Positions 1-5,779 of a DNA stretch of 8,796 nucleotides are shown piece after piece. This stretch comes from an uncultured Collinsella sp. (GTDB taxonomy: Bacteria > Actinomycetota > Coriobacteriia > Coriobacteriales > Coriobacteriaceae). Below the pieces are notes generated by a model that was not told the DNA's origin, made no database searches, and saw only the letters and a program-made list of their open reading frames with translations. Numbering within the stretch: position 1 is the stretch's first letter; each line of letters opens with the position of its first letter. The position numbers were made by a program, and so were the translations under genes. The stretch covers positions 1 to 8,796 of the forward strand of contig CABRZC010000082.1 in assembly GCA_902475375.1 (NCBI GenBank). Direction: 5' to 3'.

Positions 1-846
1 AAGCAGGTCGTCGATGGTTTCAAAGCTATCGAGGAGCAAGCTGCCAAGTACAGCGTTACTGAGGCGCAGATTGTTGAGGCCGCAAATACTACGCTTGAAG
101 GCGTTACTATCCGTTCGATTGACGAGTTATTCATGCTTCGTAGTTTTGACGTCGCGAGGATTGCGGCAGGTGAGAACGGTAGACACTTGCTGCTTGCGGC
201 GACCGAGGGTGCGGTGACGGGTGCTCCTGGGTTTGCCGGTTTGCCCTTCAATATCGTATTCAGCATGTTTCTCTATTATCGCGCGGTGCAGTCGGTTGCC
301 ATGATGTACGGATTTAACGTTAAAGAGGATCCGGCTGAAATGGTCATTGCGGGCGATGTGTTTTCAAACGCGATGGCTCCGTCGGCAGGCTCTGCTGATG
401 GCATGGCTGTCACAATCGGTAAAGTAATGCTTGTAGCCGAGATGGAGGGTGTGAAGCAGACGGTCAAGAAAGGCTGGACGGCAATGGCGGCACGGGGCGG
501 CGCGGCTATGCTTGTCACGCAGATTCGCGCCCTTGCTAATGCCGCTGCACGTAAGGCACTCGAGAATGCCGGCAAGAAGTCGCTCGAGAATAGTGTTTTC
601 AAAAACGTACTCGAACAAATTGGCAGGAATATCACTCAAAAATCCCTCGGCAAGGCCATTCCCGTGTTTGGCGGCGTTGTCGGCGCCTTGTTTGATGTCT
701 CGCAGATGAATCGTGTTTTGCAATATGCCAACATCTTCTACCATAAGCGGTTCATCATTGAAAAACAGGAGCGTATTGCAATACTTGTCGGTATGGAGAC
801 GGCCTCTGTGAACGGTGAGGTTGAGGCTTGCGATGCAGAAGGATAA
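1..846 (+). CDS. EcsC family protein, 5' end outside window
   Basis: The frame is open from the first base of the window, so the start lies outside; 281 residues are visible, ending in TAA. Numbering from the first visible codon, a GAPGFAGLP segment at about 74-82 is followed by a segment with Arg/Gln (RAVQSVAMMYGF, 94-105), and a glycine-rich GKAIPVFGGVVGALFD stretch lies at 217-232. This pattern of a Gly/Pro-rich first hydrophobic segment and a late GKAIP-VGG-GALxD motif is what I know from the EcsC family, named after Bacillus subtilis EcsC. That family is poorly characterised and thought to associate with membranes; the substrate is unknown. The gene converges on trmL, with about 100 bp between the two stops. 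An internal ATG at 133 would remove conserved upstream sequence and is probably not the start. Family call fairly sure, function unknown. Confidence 0.8.
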   Translation, partial: KQVVDGFKAIEEQAAKYSVTEAQIVEAANTTLEGVTIRSIDELFMLRSFDVARIAAGENGRHLLLAATEGAVTGAPGFAGLPFNIVFSMFLYYRAVQSVAMMYGFNVKEDPAEMVIAGDVFSNAMAPSAGSADGMAVTIGKVMLVAEMEGVKQTVKKGWTAMAARGGAAMLVTQIRALANAAARKALENAGKKSLENSVFKNVLEQIGRNITQKSLGKAIPVFGGVVGALFDVSQMNRVLQYANIFYHKRFIIEKQERIAILVGMETASVNGEVEACDAEG

Positions 847-926
847 CCGACCGTGTTCTTCGATGACGGAGAACTTTGGCGGCGTTTGGTGCAAATCGGT
901 ATAGGTAGGGGTGCGGACCTAATTGC

Positions 927-953
927 GTGACAAAGGGACAGTCCCTTTGTCAC
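927..953. repeat. 27-bp near-perfect palindrome between convergent genes
   Basis: Two 13-bp arms, gtgacaaagggac (927-939) and gtccctttgtcac (941-953), are exact reverse complements around a single A at 940. The right arm contains the trmL stop codon (950-952 on the minus strand). The palindrome sits between the converging EcsC-family gene and trmL, so it could act as a two-way terminator, but neither strand has a T-run after it. From memory, similar GGGAC-x-GTCCC palindromes recur between genes in Coriobacteriia, which would make it a dispersed repeat; this is unchecked. Confidence 0.75.
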
Positions 954-1549
954 ATTCCCGGAAAGCCTGTTTGGCGCAGGGCCTCGTAGAGGACGATGGC
1001 GGCGCTGTTGGAGAGGTTGAGGGCGCTGATGCGGTAGTCGTCCGGATTGACGAAGTTGCCGCAGATGTCCTGTTGAAGGATAGCCTCGTGGCTGTCCTCG
1101 GTATGCCCGAGCGATTCCTCGTGGGCTTCCCAAACCTCGGCATTATCGAGTGAGTCGCAATCGCGCAGCATGGGGATGCGCTCGCAGCGCTCGGGCGCCG
1201 CGGCGAGCAGCTCCTCGGGAATACCCGAGCTCTCGCTGCCAAAGACCAGGTAGTCGCCATCGCGGTAGGTACTCTGCGCATAGGTTCGGCGCGCCTTTTT
1301 GGTCAGCAGATGCAGGCGCTCGTCGGCGGGGGAGAGGCCGTTGCGCGCAAGGAAATCCTCCCAGCCGGCATAGGTCGTCACGTCCAAGTTTTGCCAGTAG
1401 CCCAGACCGGCGCGACGTACCGTCTTGTCATCGAGCGAAAAGCCCAGTGGCTCCACCAGATGCAGATGGGCGCCGGTGACCACGCAGGTACGGCCGATAT
1501 TGCCCGTATTGGCCGGAATCTCGGGTGCATACAGCACGATATTGAACAT
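950..1549 (-). CDS. trmL: tRNA (cytidine(34)-2'-O)-methyltransferase TrmL
   Basis: This is a SPOUT-class (knotted) methyltransferase that, in E. coli, uses S-adenosylmethionine to methylate the ribose 2'-OH of wobble base 34 in tRNA-Leu isoacceptors. The 199-residue protein opens with MFNIVLYAPEIPANTGNIGR (motif 1), continues with LVEPLGFSLDDKTVRRAGLGY (31-51) in the usual place, then the LVFGSESSGIP motif 2 (101-111) and IPM (125-127), and ends with LNLSNSAAIVLYEALRQ (177-193), motif 3. E. coli TrmL is about 157 residues. The extra 40 or so lie between IPM and LNLSN (about 128-176), where E. coli has only seven residues. The start ATG at 1549-1547 follows AAGGAGA by 3 nt and gives the canonical N-terminus; longer upstream frames are not supported. 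It is the last gene of the minus-strand block, preceded by a terminator-like hairpin. The stop lies inside a palindrome. Confidence 0.92.
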   Translation of the reverse strand: MFNIVLYAPEIPANTGNIGRTCVVTGAHLHLVEPLGFSLDDKTVRRAGLGYWQNLDVTTYAGWEDFLARNGLSPADERLHLLTKKARRTYAQSTYRDGDYLVFGSESSGIPEELLAAAPERCERIPMLRDCDSLDNAEVWEAHEESLGHTEDSHEAILQQDICGNFVNPDDYRISALNLSNSAAIVLYEALRQTGFPGM

Positions 1550-1570
1550 GAATCTCCTTGGCTCAGAACG

Positions 1571-1604
1571 AAAAACCACCACGAAGGGTACCTTCGTGGT
1601 GGTT
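1571..1604 (-). terminator. Intrinsic terminator after the CobW-like GTPase gene
   Basis: Perfect 14-bp arms (1574-1587 aaccaccacgaagg and 1591-1604) enclose a 3-nt loop. On the minus strand the hairpin runs into TTTTT, a classic rho-independent terminator. It lies about 40 nt past the stop of the CobW-like gene. Its end is only about 20 nt from the start of trmL and almost touches the trmL ribosome binding site, so it may also work as an attenuator or leader hairpin for trmL. A weaker GGGC/GCCC hairpin (1617-1632) lies just upstream. Confidence 0.75.
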
Positions 1605-1644
1605 AGGCGGTTACGTGGGCGGAAAAATGCCCGCTTGGATAAAC

Positions 1645-2775
1645 CTAGGCGCGGTGCCAGTCGGTCAGGCAGGCATCGAGGGAGGCGATGAGCGCATCCT
1701 TGTCCATGTGACGGCCGATGATGCACAGGCTCGTCATGCGGTCGCCCGTCTCGTCGTCCCAAATCTGCATGATCTCGGGGTTCTCGTCGATGATCTTCTG
1801 CTTCTCACCCTCGGGCGCGGAGTCAACGAACAGACCGTTCTCCATCAGGCGCATCTGGTGGCCGGCCTGCTCAAACATGTAGCACATGTCCGGATCGCCG
1901 GTCTGCCACAGCGGACCCTTGACGCGGATGACCTCGTCGGGCCACTCCTGCTCAACAAAATCGGTGAACTTCTGCAGGTCAAACGGCTTGCGGCGCGAGT
2001 ACACAAAGGTCTCGATGTCGTACTCGAGCACCTCGGGGTCGTCGTGCTCCTCGGGATGCTCCATGGCCTCGATCCAGGCGGCGGAGTTGTAGGCGCGCAT
2101 AAAGTCGAAGCGGTCGGTATCGAGCAGCTCCTCCATGGGGACCTCGCCGTTTTGGGCCTCGACAATTACGGCGTCTTTCTGCAGGCTGCGCACGATGGCC
2201 TTGAGCTCGGCAATCTGCTCAGGCGTCACGGTGTCGGTCTTGTTGAGGATCAGCGTGGAGCAGAACTCGATCTGCTGGATGAGCAGGCTCTCGATGTCGT
2301 CCTCGTCGATATCCTCGGCCAGCAGGTCGCGACCGCCGTTGAACTCGTCGTACATGCGGGCACAATCGACCACGGCCACGATGTTGTCGAGTGCGAGCTT
2401 GGGCTCGCCGCCCACCTTGGCCTCGTCGCAGAAGCTCGAGATGGTGTAGGCGATGGGAATGGGCTCGCAAATGCCCGAGGCCTCGATGATGATGTAGTCG
2501 AAGTTGCCCGAATCGGCGATGCCCTGCAGCTGGTTAGCCAGGTCATCCGAAAGCGTGCAGCAGATGCAGCCGTTGGTGAGCGGGATGAGGTCGTCGGTCT
2601 CGGAAAGGCCGCCGTCGGCGATGAGGCTGGCGTCCACATTGATCTCGCCGATATCGTTGACGATCACGGCGGCGCGGATACCGCCGTCGTTAGCGAGGAT
2701 GTGGTTGAGCAGCGTGGTCTTGCCGGCACCGAGGTATCCGGTAAGCATGATGATCTTCACGGGTTTGTTGGGCAT
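1645..2775 (-). CDS. CobW/P47K (COG0523) GTP-binding protein
   Basis: This is a G3E-class P-loop GTPase of the COG0523 family, whose members deliver metals (zinc, cobalt, nickel) to client proteins in the cytosol. The 376-residue protein shows Walker A GYLGAGKTT (13-21), the family's metal-binding CxCC motif as NGCICCTL (68-75), the switch/Walker B region DYIIIEASGICEP (93-105), and the guanine-specificity motif NKTD (178-181). A CobW C-terminal domain covers about 255-372, with VKGPLW (285-290) and a LFVDSAPEG segment (315-323). Acidic/His-containing MEHPEEHDDPE (238-248) links the two halves, but there is no long His tail. The ATG at 2775 is preferred because AAAGGAGG lies 4 nt before it; the in-frame ATG at 2796 lies upstream of that site. 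It has its own terminator. The metal and client cannot be read from the sequence, and I recognised no Zur box. Full-length and intact. Confidence 0.9.
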   Translation of the reverse strand: MPNKPVKIIMLTGYLGAGKTTLLNHILANDGGIRAAVIVNDIGEINVDASLIADGGLSETDDLIPLTNGCICCTLSDDLANQLQGIADSGNFDYIIIEASGICEPIPIAYTISSFCDEAKVGGEPKLALDNIVAVVDCARMYDEFNGGRDLLAEDIDEDDIESLLIQQIEFCSTLILNKTDTVTPEQIAELKAIVRSLQKDAVIVEAQNGEVPMEELLDTDRFDFMRAYNSAAWIEAMEHPEEHDDPEVLEYDIETFVYSRRKPFDLQKFTDFVEQEWPDEVIRVKGPLWQTGDPDMCYMFEQAGHQMRLMENGLFVDSAPEGEKQKIIDENPEIMQIWDDETGDRMTSLCIIGRHMDKDALIASLDACLTDWHRA

Positions 2776-2830
2776 GTGCCCTCCTTTGTTAGACATGGCT
2801 TACAGTTGAATCTTATGCCAAACGCCTGCT

Positions 2831-2836
2831 CTTATA
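2831..2836 (-). promoter_or_regulatory. Possible -10 element for the CobW-like gene
   Basis: The 86-bp gap between the ArsC-like stop and the CobW-like start contains TATAAG on the minus strand, a 4-of-6 or better match to TATAAT placed about 55 nt before the start codon. No convincing -35 box lies 16-18 nt upstream, so the gene may equally be read through from the ArsC-like gene. Weak call. Confidence 0.25.
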
Positions 2837-2861
2837 CCCACGCGCCGGCAAATAACACAGG

Positions 2862-3203
2862 CTACTCCCAGGCTCCCCATACATCGGGGCAATAACCGAC
2901 GGTGGCCTTTTTGCCATTGCGCACAATGGGCTCGGCTAGAACCTGCTGATTCTCGAGCAGTTTATCGAAGCGCTGGCTAGGGGTGAGGTGCTGGATGAGC
3001 GCGAGCGTCTCCTCGTCCTTGGCCTTGGGGTTGAGCAGCTTGTCAATGCCGCCGACCGCCTGCATCACGCTCGTGAGCTCGCCCTTGCTCATCTCCTTTT
3101 CCTTAAGGTCGATAAACTGCACCTTAATGCGGCGCTCCTTAAAATAGCGCTGGGCCTTCTTGGTATCGAAGGACTTTTTGGTGCCGAAGATTTGCACGTT
3201 CAT
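2862..3203 (-). CDS. ArsC/Spx-family thioredoxin-fold protein lacking the catalytic Cys
   Basis: The 113-residue length and pattern match the ArsC/Spx/YffB family. It starts MNVQIFGTKKSFDTKKAQRY, has FIDLKEKEMSKGEL at 30-43, GGIDKLLNPK at 51-60, the EPIVRNGKKATVGYCPDVW segment (91-109) with the family's cis-Pro region, and a short tail. Family members are small cytosolic thiol enzymes or RNA polymerase-binding regulators, and arsenate reductases carry an N-terminal Cys in the loop after strand 1. Here that position is Ser11 (FGTKKS) and there is no N-terminal Cys. The only Cys is C105, so classical arsenate reduction through that residue is not possible; the true role is unknown. No good Shine-Dalgarno precedes the ATG: the upstream sequence is GGCGGAAC in a hairpin. 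The gene follows the flavoprotein gene after a 183-bp structured gap and precedes the CobW-like gene by 86 bp. Confidence 0.82.
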   Translation of the reverse strand: MNVQIFGTKKSFDTKKAQRYFKERRIKVQFIDLKEKEMSKGELTSVMQAVGGIDKLLNPKAKDEETLALIQHLTPSQRFDKLLENQQVLAEPIVRNGKKATVGYCPDVWGAWE

Positions 3204-3211
3204 ATAATGTT

Positions 3212-3233
3212 CCGCCGTTCTAACGAACGGCGG
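3212..3233 (-). promoter_or_regulatory. Small hairpin just upstream of the ArsC-like start codon
   Basis: Perfect 9-bp arms (ccgccgttc at 3212-3220, gaacggcgg at 3225-3233) surround a 4-nt loop. On the minus-strand RNA the hairpin ends 8 nt before the AUG at 3203, and its 3' arm GAACGGCGG carries the only purine-rich stretch that could serve as a weak ribosome binding site. There is no T-run on either side, so it is not a standard terminator. Its other arm overlaps the base of the long hairpin at 3226-3382, so the two cannot form together. A translational role is inference. Confidence 0.6.
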
Positions 3234-3382
3234 TCACCTCGACGCTGCAAAGCCATCTGATGGGCAATCTGCCTTTCAATCGTCGGGCGCGGGCAAAAGC
3301 CCAGCGCCCCCTCTTTCAAGGCACCTTGCCTCATCAGCTGGCTTTTCGCTGACATTGACAGTACATCGAGGTGACCACCGCT
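3226..3382 (-). repeat. Long imperfect hairpin filling the flavoprotein-ArsC gap
   Basis: Most of the 183-bp non-coding gap folds back on itself. In the minus-strand RNA, 3382-3366 pairs with 3242-3226 over 17 bp (including three or fewer G-U pairs). AAAGCCAGCUGAUG pairs with CAUCAGAUGGCUUU with one mismatch; GGCAA pairs with UUGCC and GCCUU with AAGGC; and GGGCGC-U-GGGC pairs with GCCC-GCGCCC around a UUUU loop. Roughly 50 base pairs are broken by internal loops. The G-U positions would be A-C mismatches on the other strand, which favours a minus-strand RNA. It starts 4 nt past the flavoprotein stop. It could be a structured leader RNA, a processed intercistronic RNA, or a miniature inverted-repeat element; I recognise no known Rfam class. 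Coding potential looks absent. Confidence 0.7.
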
Positions 3383-3386
3383 GGAC

Positions 3387-4010
3387 TTATCGAATGAAGT
3401 TGGTCCTGGCGCGATCGGCTTCGGGGGCTTCGATGCCGGCGGCCTGTCCTGCCTCGATGCAGCGCAGGAGCCAGGCCATGTTTTTGCCGATGTTTCGCAT
3501 GGTAGCAAGACCCTCGGCGTCCTGGGCGGCCTCGCCCGGCATGGCACCAAAGACGTTGTTCCAATAGGTGGAGGCGACCACGGGCATCTGGTTGATGGTG
3601 AAGTATTTATTGAGTACATCGAAGGTGGTCGACGTGCCGCCGCGGCGGGCAACGGCGACCGCGGCGCCCGGCTTGTGAGCAAAGGCCTTGCTGCCTGCAT
3701 AGAAGGCGCGGTCGAGGGCCGAGAGGATGCGGCCGCTGGGATGCGCGTAGTAGACGGGTGAGCCAAAGACAAAGCCGTCTGCCTGCTCGGCAGCGGCAAT
3801 CAGCTCGTTGACCATATCGTCGTCAAAGGTGCAGCGGCAATCGAGCTTGCCGCACTGGCCGCACCCGATGCAATCGCGAATAGGCTTGGCGCCCAGCTGA
3901 AACACCTGCGTCTCAATGCCCTCTGCGTTGAGCTGCTCGGCAATCTCGGCGAGTGCGCGAGCGGTGTTGCCGTTTGCCTTGGGGCTGCCGTTGACCAAAA
4001 GAACCTTCAT
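3387..4010 (-). CDS. Flavodoxin-fold NAD(P)H-dependent oxidoreductase
   Basis: The 207-residue protein matches the NADPH-dependent FMN reductase/iron-sulfur flavoprotein-like family, cytosolic enzymes that bind FMN and reduce quinones, flavins or other acceptors. The N-terminus MKVLLVNGSPKANGNTARAL has the strand-1 LVNGSPxxxGNT phosphate-binding loop, and GFVFGSPVYYAHPSG (79-93) is the second flavin loop. VARRGGTSTTFDVLNKYF (120-137) and MPVVASTYWNNVFG (142-155) are typical later segments. A Cys cluster, CIGCGQC (47-53) plus C58 and C60, lies where related iron-sulfur flavoproteins bind a cluster, but the spacing is compact and metal binding is unproven. The ATG at 4010 is chosen because GAGGGAG lies 6 nt upstream; a GTG directly before it would leave only 3 nt. 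An extended -10 box lies about 38 nt before the start. The physiological substrate is unknown. Confidence 0.88.
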   Translation of the reverse strand: MKVLLVNGSPKANGNTARALAEIAEQLNAEGIETQVFQLGAKPIRDCIGCGQCGKLDCRCTFDDDMVNELIAAAEQADGFVFGSPVYYAHPSGRILSALDRAFYAGSKAFAHKPGAAVAVARRGGTSTTFDVLNKYFTINQMPVVASTYWNNVFGAMPGEAAQDAEGLATMRNIGKNMAWLLRCIEAGQAAGIEAPEADRARTNFIR

Positions 4011-4047
4011 CACAAACTCCCTCTGCTGTCGGTGACTTCTGCGGAGG

Positions 4048-4056
4048 ATTATCGCA
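4048..4056 (-). promoter_or_regulatory. Extended -10 promoter candidate for the flavoprotein gene
   Basis: The minus strand reads TGCGATAAT, an extended -10 (TGn followed by a 5-of-6 match to TATAAT). It would start transcription near 4041, giving a leader of about 30 nt. No -35 box is visible, which extended -10 promoters can tolerate. It lies downstream of the hairpin at 4072-4118, so the flavoprotein gene probably has its own transcript start. Confidence 0.45.
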
Positions 4057-4071
4057 CGAGAGAGCAGATGG

Positions 4072-4118
4072 CGTGGGGCGCGATGCGAAACGGCTTGTGT
4101 TTCACATCGCGCCCCACG
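4072..4118 (-). terminator. Strong stem-loop after the short GGDEF gene
   Basis: Perfect 14-bp arms (4072-4085 cgtggggcgcgatg, 4105-4118) continue after one mismatch with five more pairs (4087-4091 with 4099-4103). The hairpin starts 3 nt past the stop codon of the GGDEF gene. Position and GC content suit a terminator, but no T-run follows on the minus strand (CCATCTGC...), so it would have to be a U-less terminator or an mRNA 3'-end protector. Confidence 0.5.
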
Positions 4119-4121
4119 ACG

Positions 4122-5652
4122 CTAGTCCAGTTTGGTGCCCGGTACCTGCGGTGCTTCTTCAAGTAGCGCTTTGAGCTCATTCAGAATGGAAACGGGCTGT
4201 CGGTCGACGGCGTCCAGATGAAGCGTGGCCACACGAAGGGGCGGTTGGTATTCAAGCGATCCGATGAGCACAGGCGAACCCAGGAACCGCTCGATTTCCT
4301 CTGCAATCGCGTTGGTCTCTTCGGGATCAAGGTCGTCGAAAAGCGCCACGAATGTCGGTCCTGTTGAGCGGAACAGGCGGCCCTTGCCGCGCGAACAATC
4401 CATGAGGCAGGCGGCGCTTTCGGCGAGCACGCGGTCGCCTGCGTCGAATCCAAAGCGGGCATTGACCTCGGCGATATCGTCGACCTTAATGGCAATAAAG
4501 CCAGCCTCGCGCGGCACGCGGCGCATCTCTCCAATAGCGTTGACCAGGGCGTGGACATCGCCCAGACCCGTTACCGAGTCGGTCGTATCTGCTAGGCTTC
4601 GGTTGATGATAGTGCCCACATACATGTTGGGCTCGGTATCGGTGCCGTCCAAGCGGTAGCCCGTGCAGTCGCAAAGCGCGTACGCTCCGGTAGCATCCAT
4701 AACGCGGTACTGCATGTAGTGGAAGTGCCATGTGCCGTTTATCACCATGTCGAGCTCGGCGCGTACGTTGTCGCGGTCCTCGGGGTGGACGCGAGCAAGC
4801 CACATATCGACCGAGTTAAAAGGGTGCTGGGAGGGCAGGTCAAAATCGCGCACGGCGTTAACCGACCATTGCGATTCTCCCGTATCGAGGTTAAGGATAA
4901 ACGGATAGCGCGTCTCGGAGCTCATGGAGATCGCTTGGAACACCCGGTCGTTGCAGGGAAGCTGATCGACGATTGGGTGTTGTGGCACGTCATTGTCTTT
5001 CGGTTGCTGCACGCGGTGCATGAGCTTGTAGCGATACATTTTGCGATCGGCATCCATTGTCATCTGGCGACGCGAATCGCCTGCAAGCGGGTCGACGTGC
5101 GAGCAACCAAAACTAAAACTGGCGATCATGGGCGCCTTGCCGTCCGATGTTGCCTCGACAAGATCGGTGCGTGTCCGCTCCAAGCGCTGCTCGAGCTCGG
5201 CTTCGCCTGTCGTGGGGGGACACGAGTACAAATTCGTCTCCACCGATACGGAACAGCAGGTCATCGTGCTCCATGGTCTCGGTGAGCGCACGACAGATGC
5301 CCAGAATATAGCGGTTGCCCTCGGCGTGGCCAAACTTATCGTTGCAGTGCTTGAGGTGATCGATGTCAATATAGGCGCAGGTGAAGGGGGCGCCTTTGAG
5401 CCAGAGCTGATCGACATGGTGGTCGAGTCCACCGCGGTTGCCAAGATTGGTGAGCGAATCGATATAGGCGCTGCGCTCAAGCAGCTGGCGTTCTTGTTGC
5501 AAGACGGCGAGCGTTTTCTGCAGTTGCTCGCCGACGGCGCGCAACTCCGTGGGCAGCGCGTCAACGTCGAGCTCGGCGGTTGAGGCCCCGTTCGCGAGTC
5601 GCTGAAGATGGGCAATGATTGATTGCTCGCCCAGGCGATACGACTCGTTCAT
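4122..5652 (-). pseudogene. GGDEF-PAS-GGDEF diguanylate cyclase-like gene, frameshifted
   Basis: Two frames together encode one 509-residue protein. The first frame starts at ATG 5652 (AAGGAGG 9 nt upstream) and carries a helical N-terminus (about 35-60, Leu/Gln-rich, probably coiled coil). It then carries GGDEF domain 1, with DSLTNLGNRGG (65-75), AYIDIDHLKHCND (93-105) and RIGGDEF (135-141). After VSP146 the frame runs out at 5113. The rest continues in another frame: EAELEQRLE..., SFSFGCSHVDP, a PAS_3-like domain (about 235-350, with RVHPED at 287-292), and a degenerate second GGDEF domain (about 358-460) with FRSTGPTFVAL in place of the signature. Removing one C from the six-C run at 5214-5219 joins the frames and restores alignment with the neighbouring 905-residue paralogue. 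Intact, it would make cyclic-di-GMP; residues at the inhibitory I-site read ExxD, not RxxD. It has no membrane segment. It may be a real pseudogene, a variable tract or a sequence error. Confidence 0.85.
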
Positions 5653-5689
5653 GATGGATAACCTCCTTGGGTGACAGGATGCTCCGTAT

Positions 5690-5722
5690 CATATCCCCAA
5701 TTCGGTTTGAATTGGGGATATG
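5690..5722. repeat. Perfect 14-bp-arm palindrome between the two GGDEF genes
   Basis: catatccccaattc (5690-5703) and gaattggggatatg (5709-5722) are exact reverse complements around a 5-nt loop. The palindrome lies about 58 nt downstream of the EAL gene stop and 38 nt upstream of the GGDEF start. The minus strand shows TATGAT at its edge, a possible -10 for the GGDEF gene, so the palindrome could be an operator as well as a mRNA hairpin. No T-run follows on either strand. A second, smaller hairpin (ggggA/Tcccc, 5734-5750) and a related AATGGGGACAAATG stretch lie next to it on the EAL side. Confidence 0.6.
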
Positions 5723-5779
5723 AGTTAGCCAATGGGGACAAATGCTCCCCTAGACGGTGGTGTTTTGCGCGCGAGCGTA

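Noticed and set aside
2776..2796. ATG at 2796 as start of the CobW-like gene
   Set aside because: The AAAGGAGG ribosome binding site lies between it and the ATG at 2775, so the later ATG is the start.
2796..2820. TGGC-N17-GCCA dyad upstream of the CobW-like gene as a Zur-type operator
   Set aside because: Only the four outer bases match, and the interior does not fit the AT-rich Zur box; likely chance.
1558..2895. A 445-codon open frame on the plus strand
   Set aside because: It lies antisense to the well-supported CobW-like GTPase gene, has no recognisable domain, and its Leu/Val/Asp/His-rich repetitive composition is what the reverse frame of GC-rich codons produces.
3200..3799. A minus-strand frame running from inside the flavoprotein gene through the gap to the ArsC-like start
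   Set aside because: It is out of frame with the flavoprotein and low in complexity (Pro/Ser/Arg-rich); the gap part is better explained by the hairpin.
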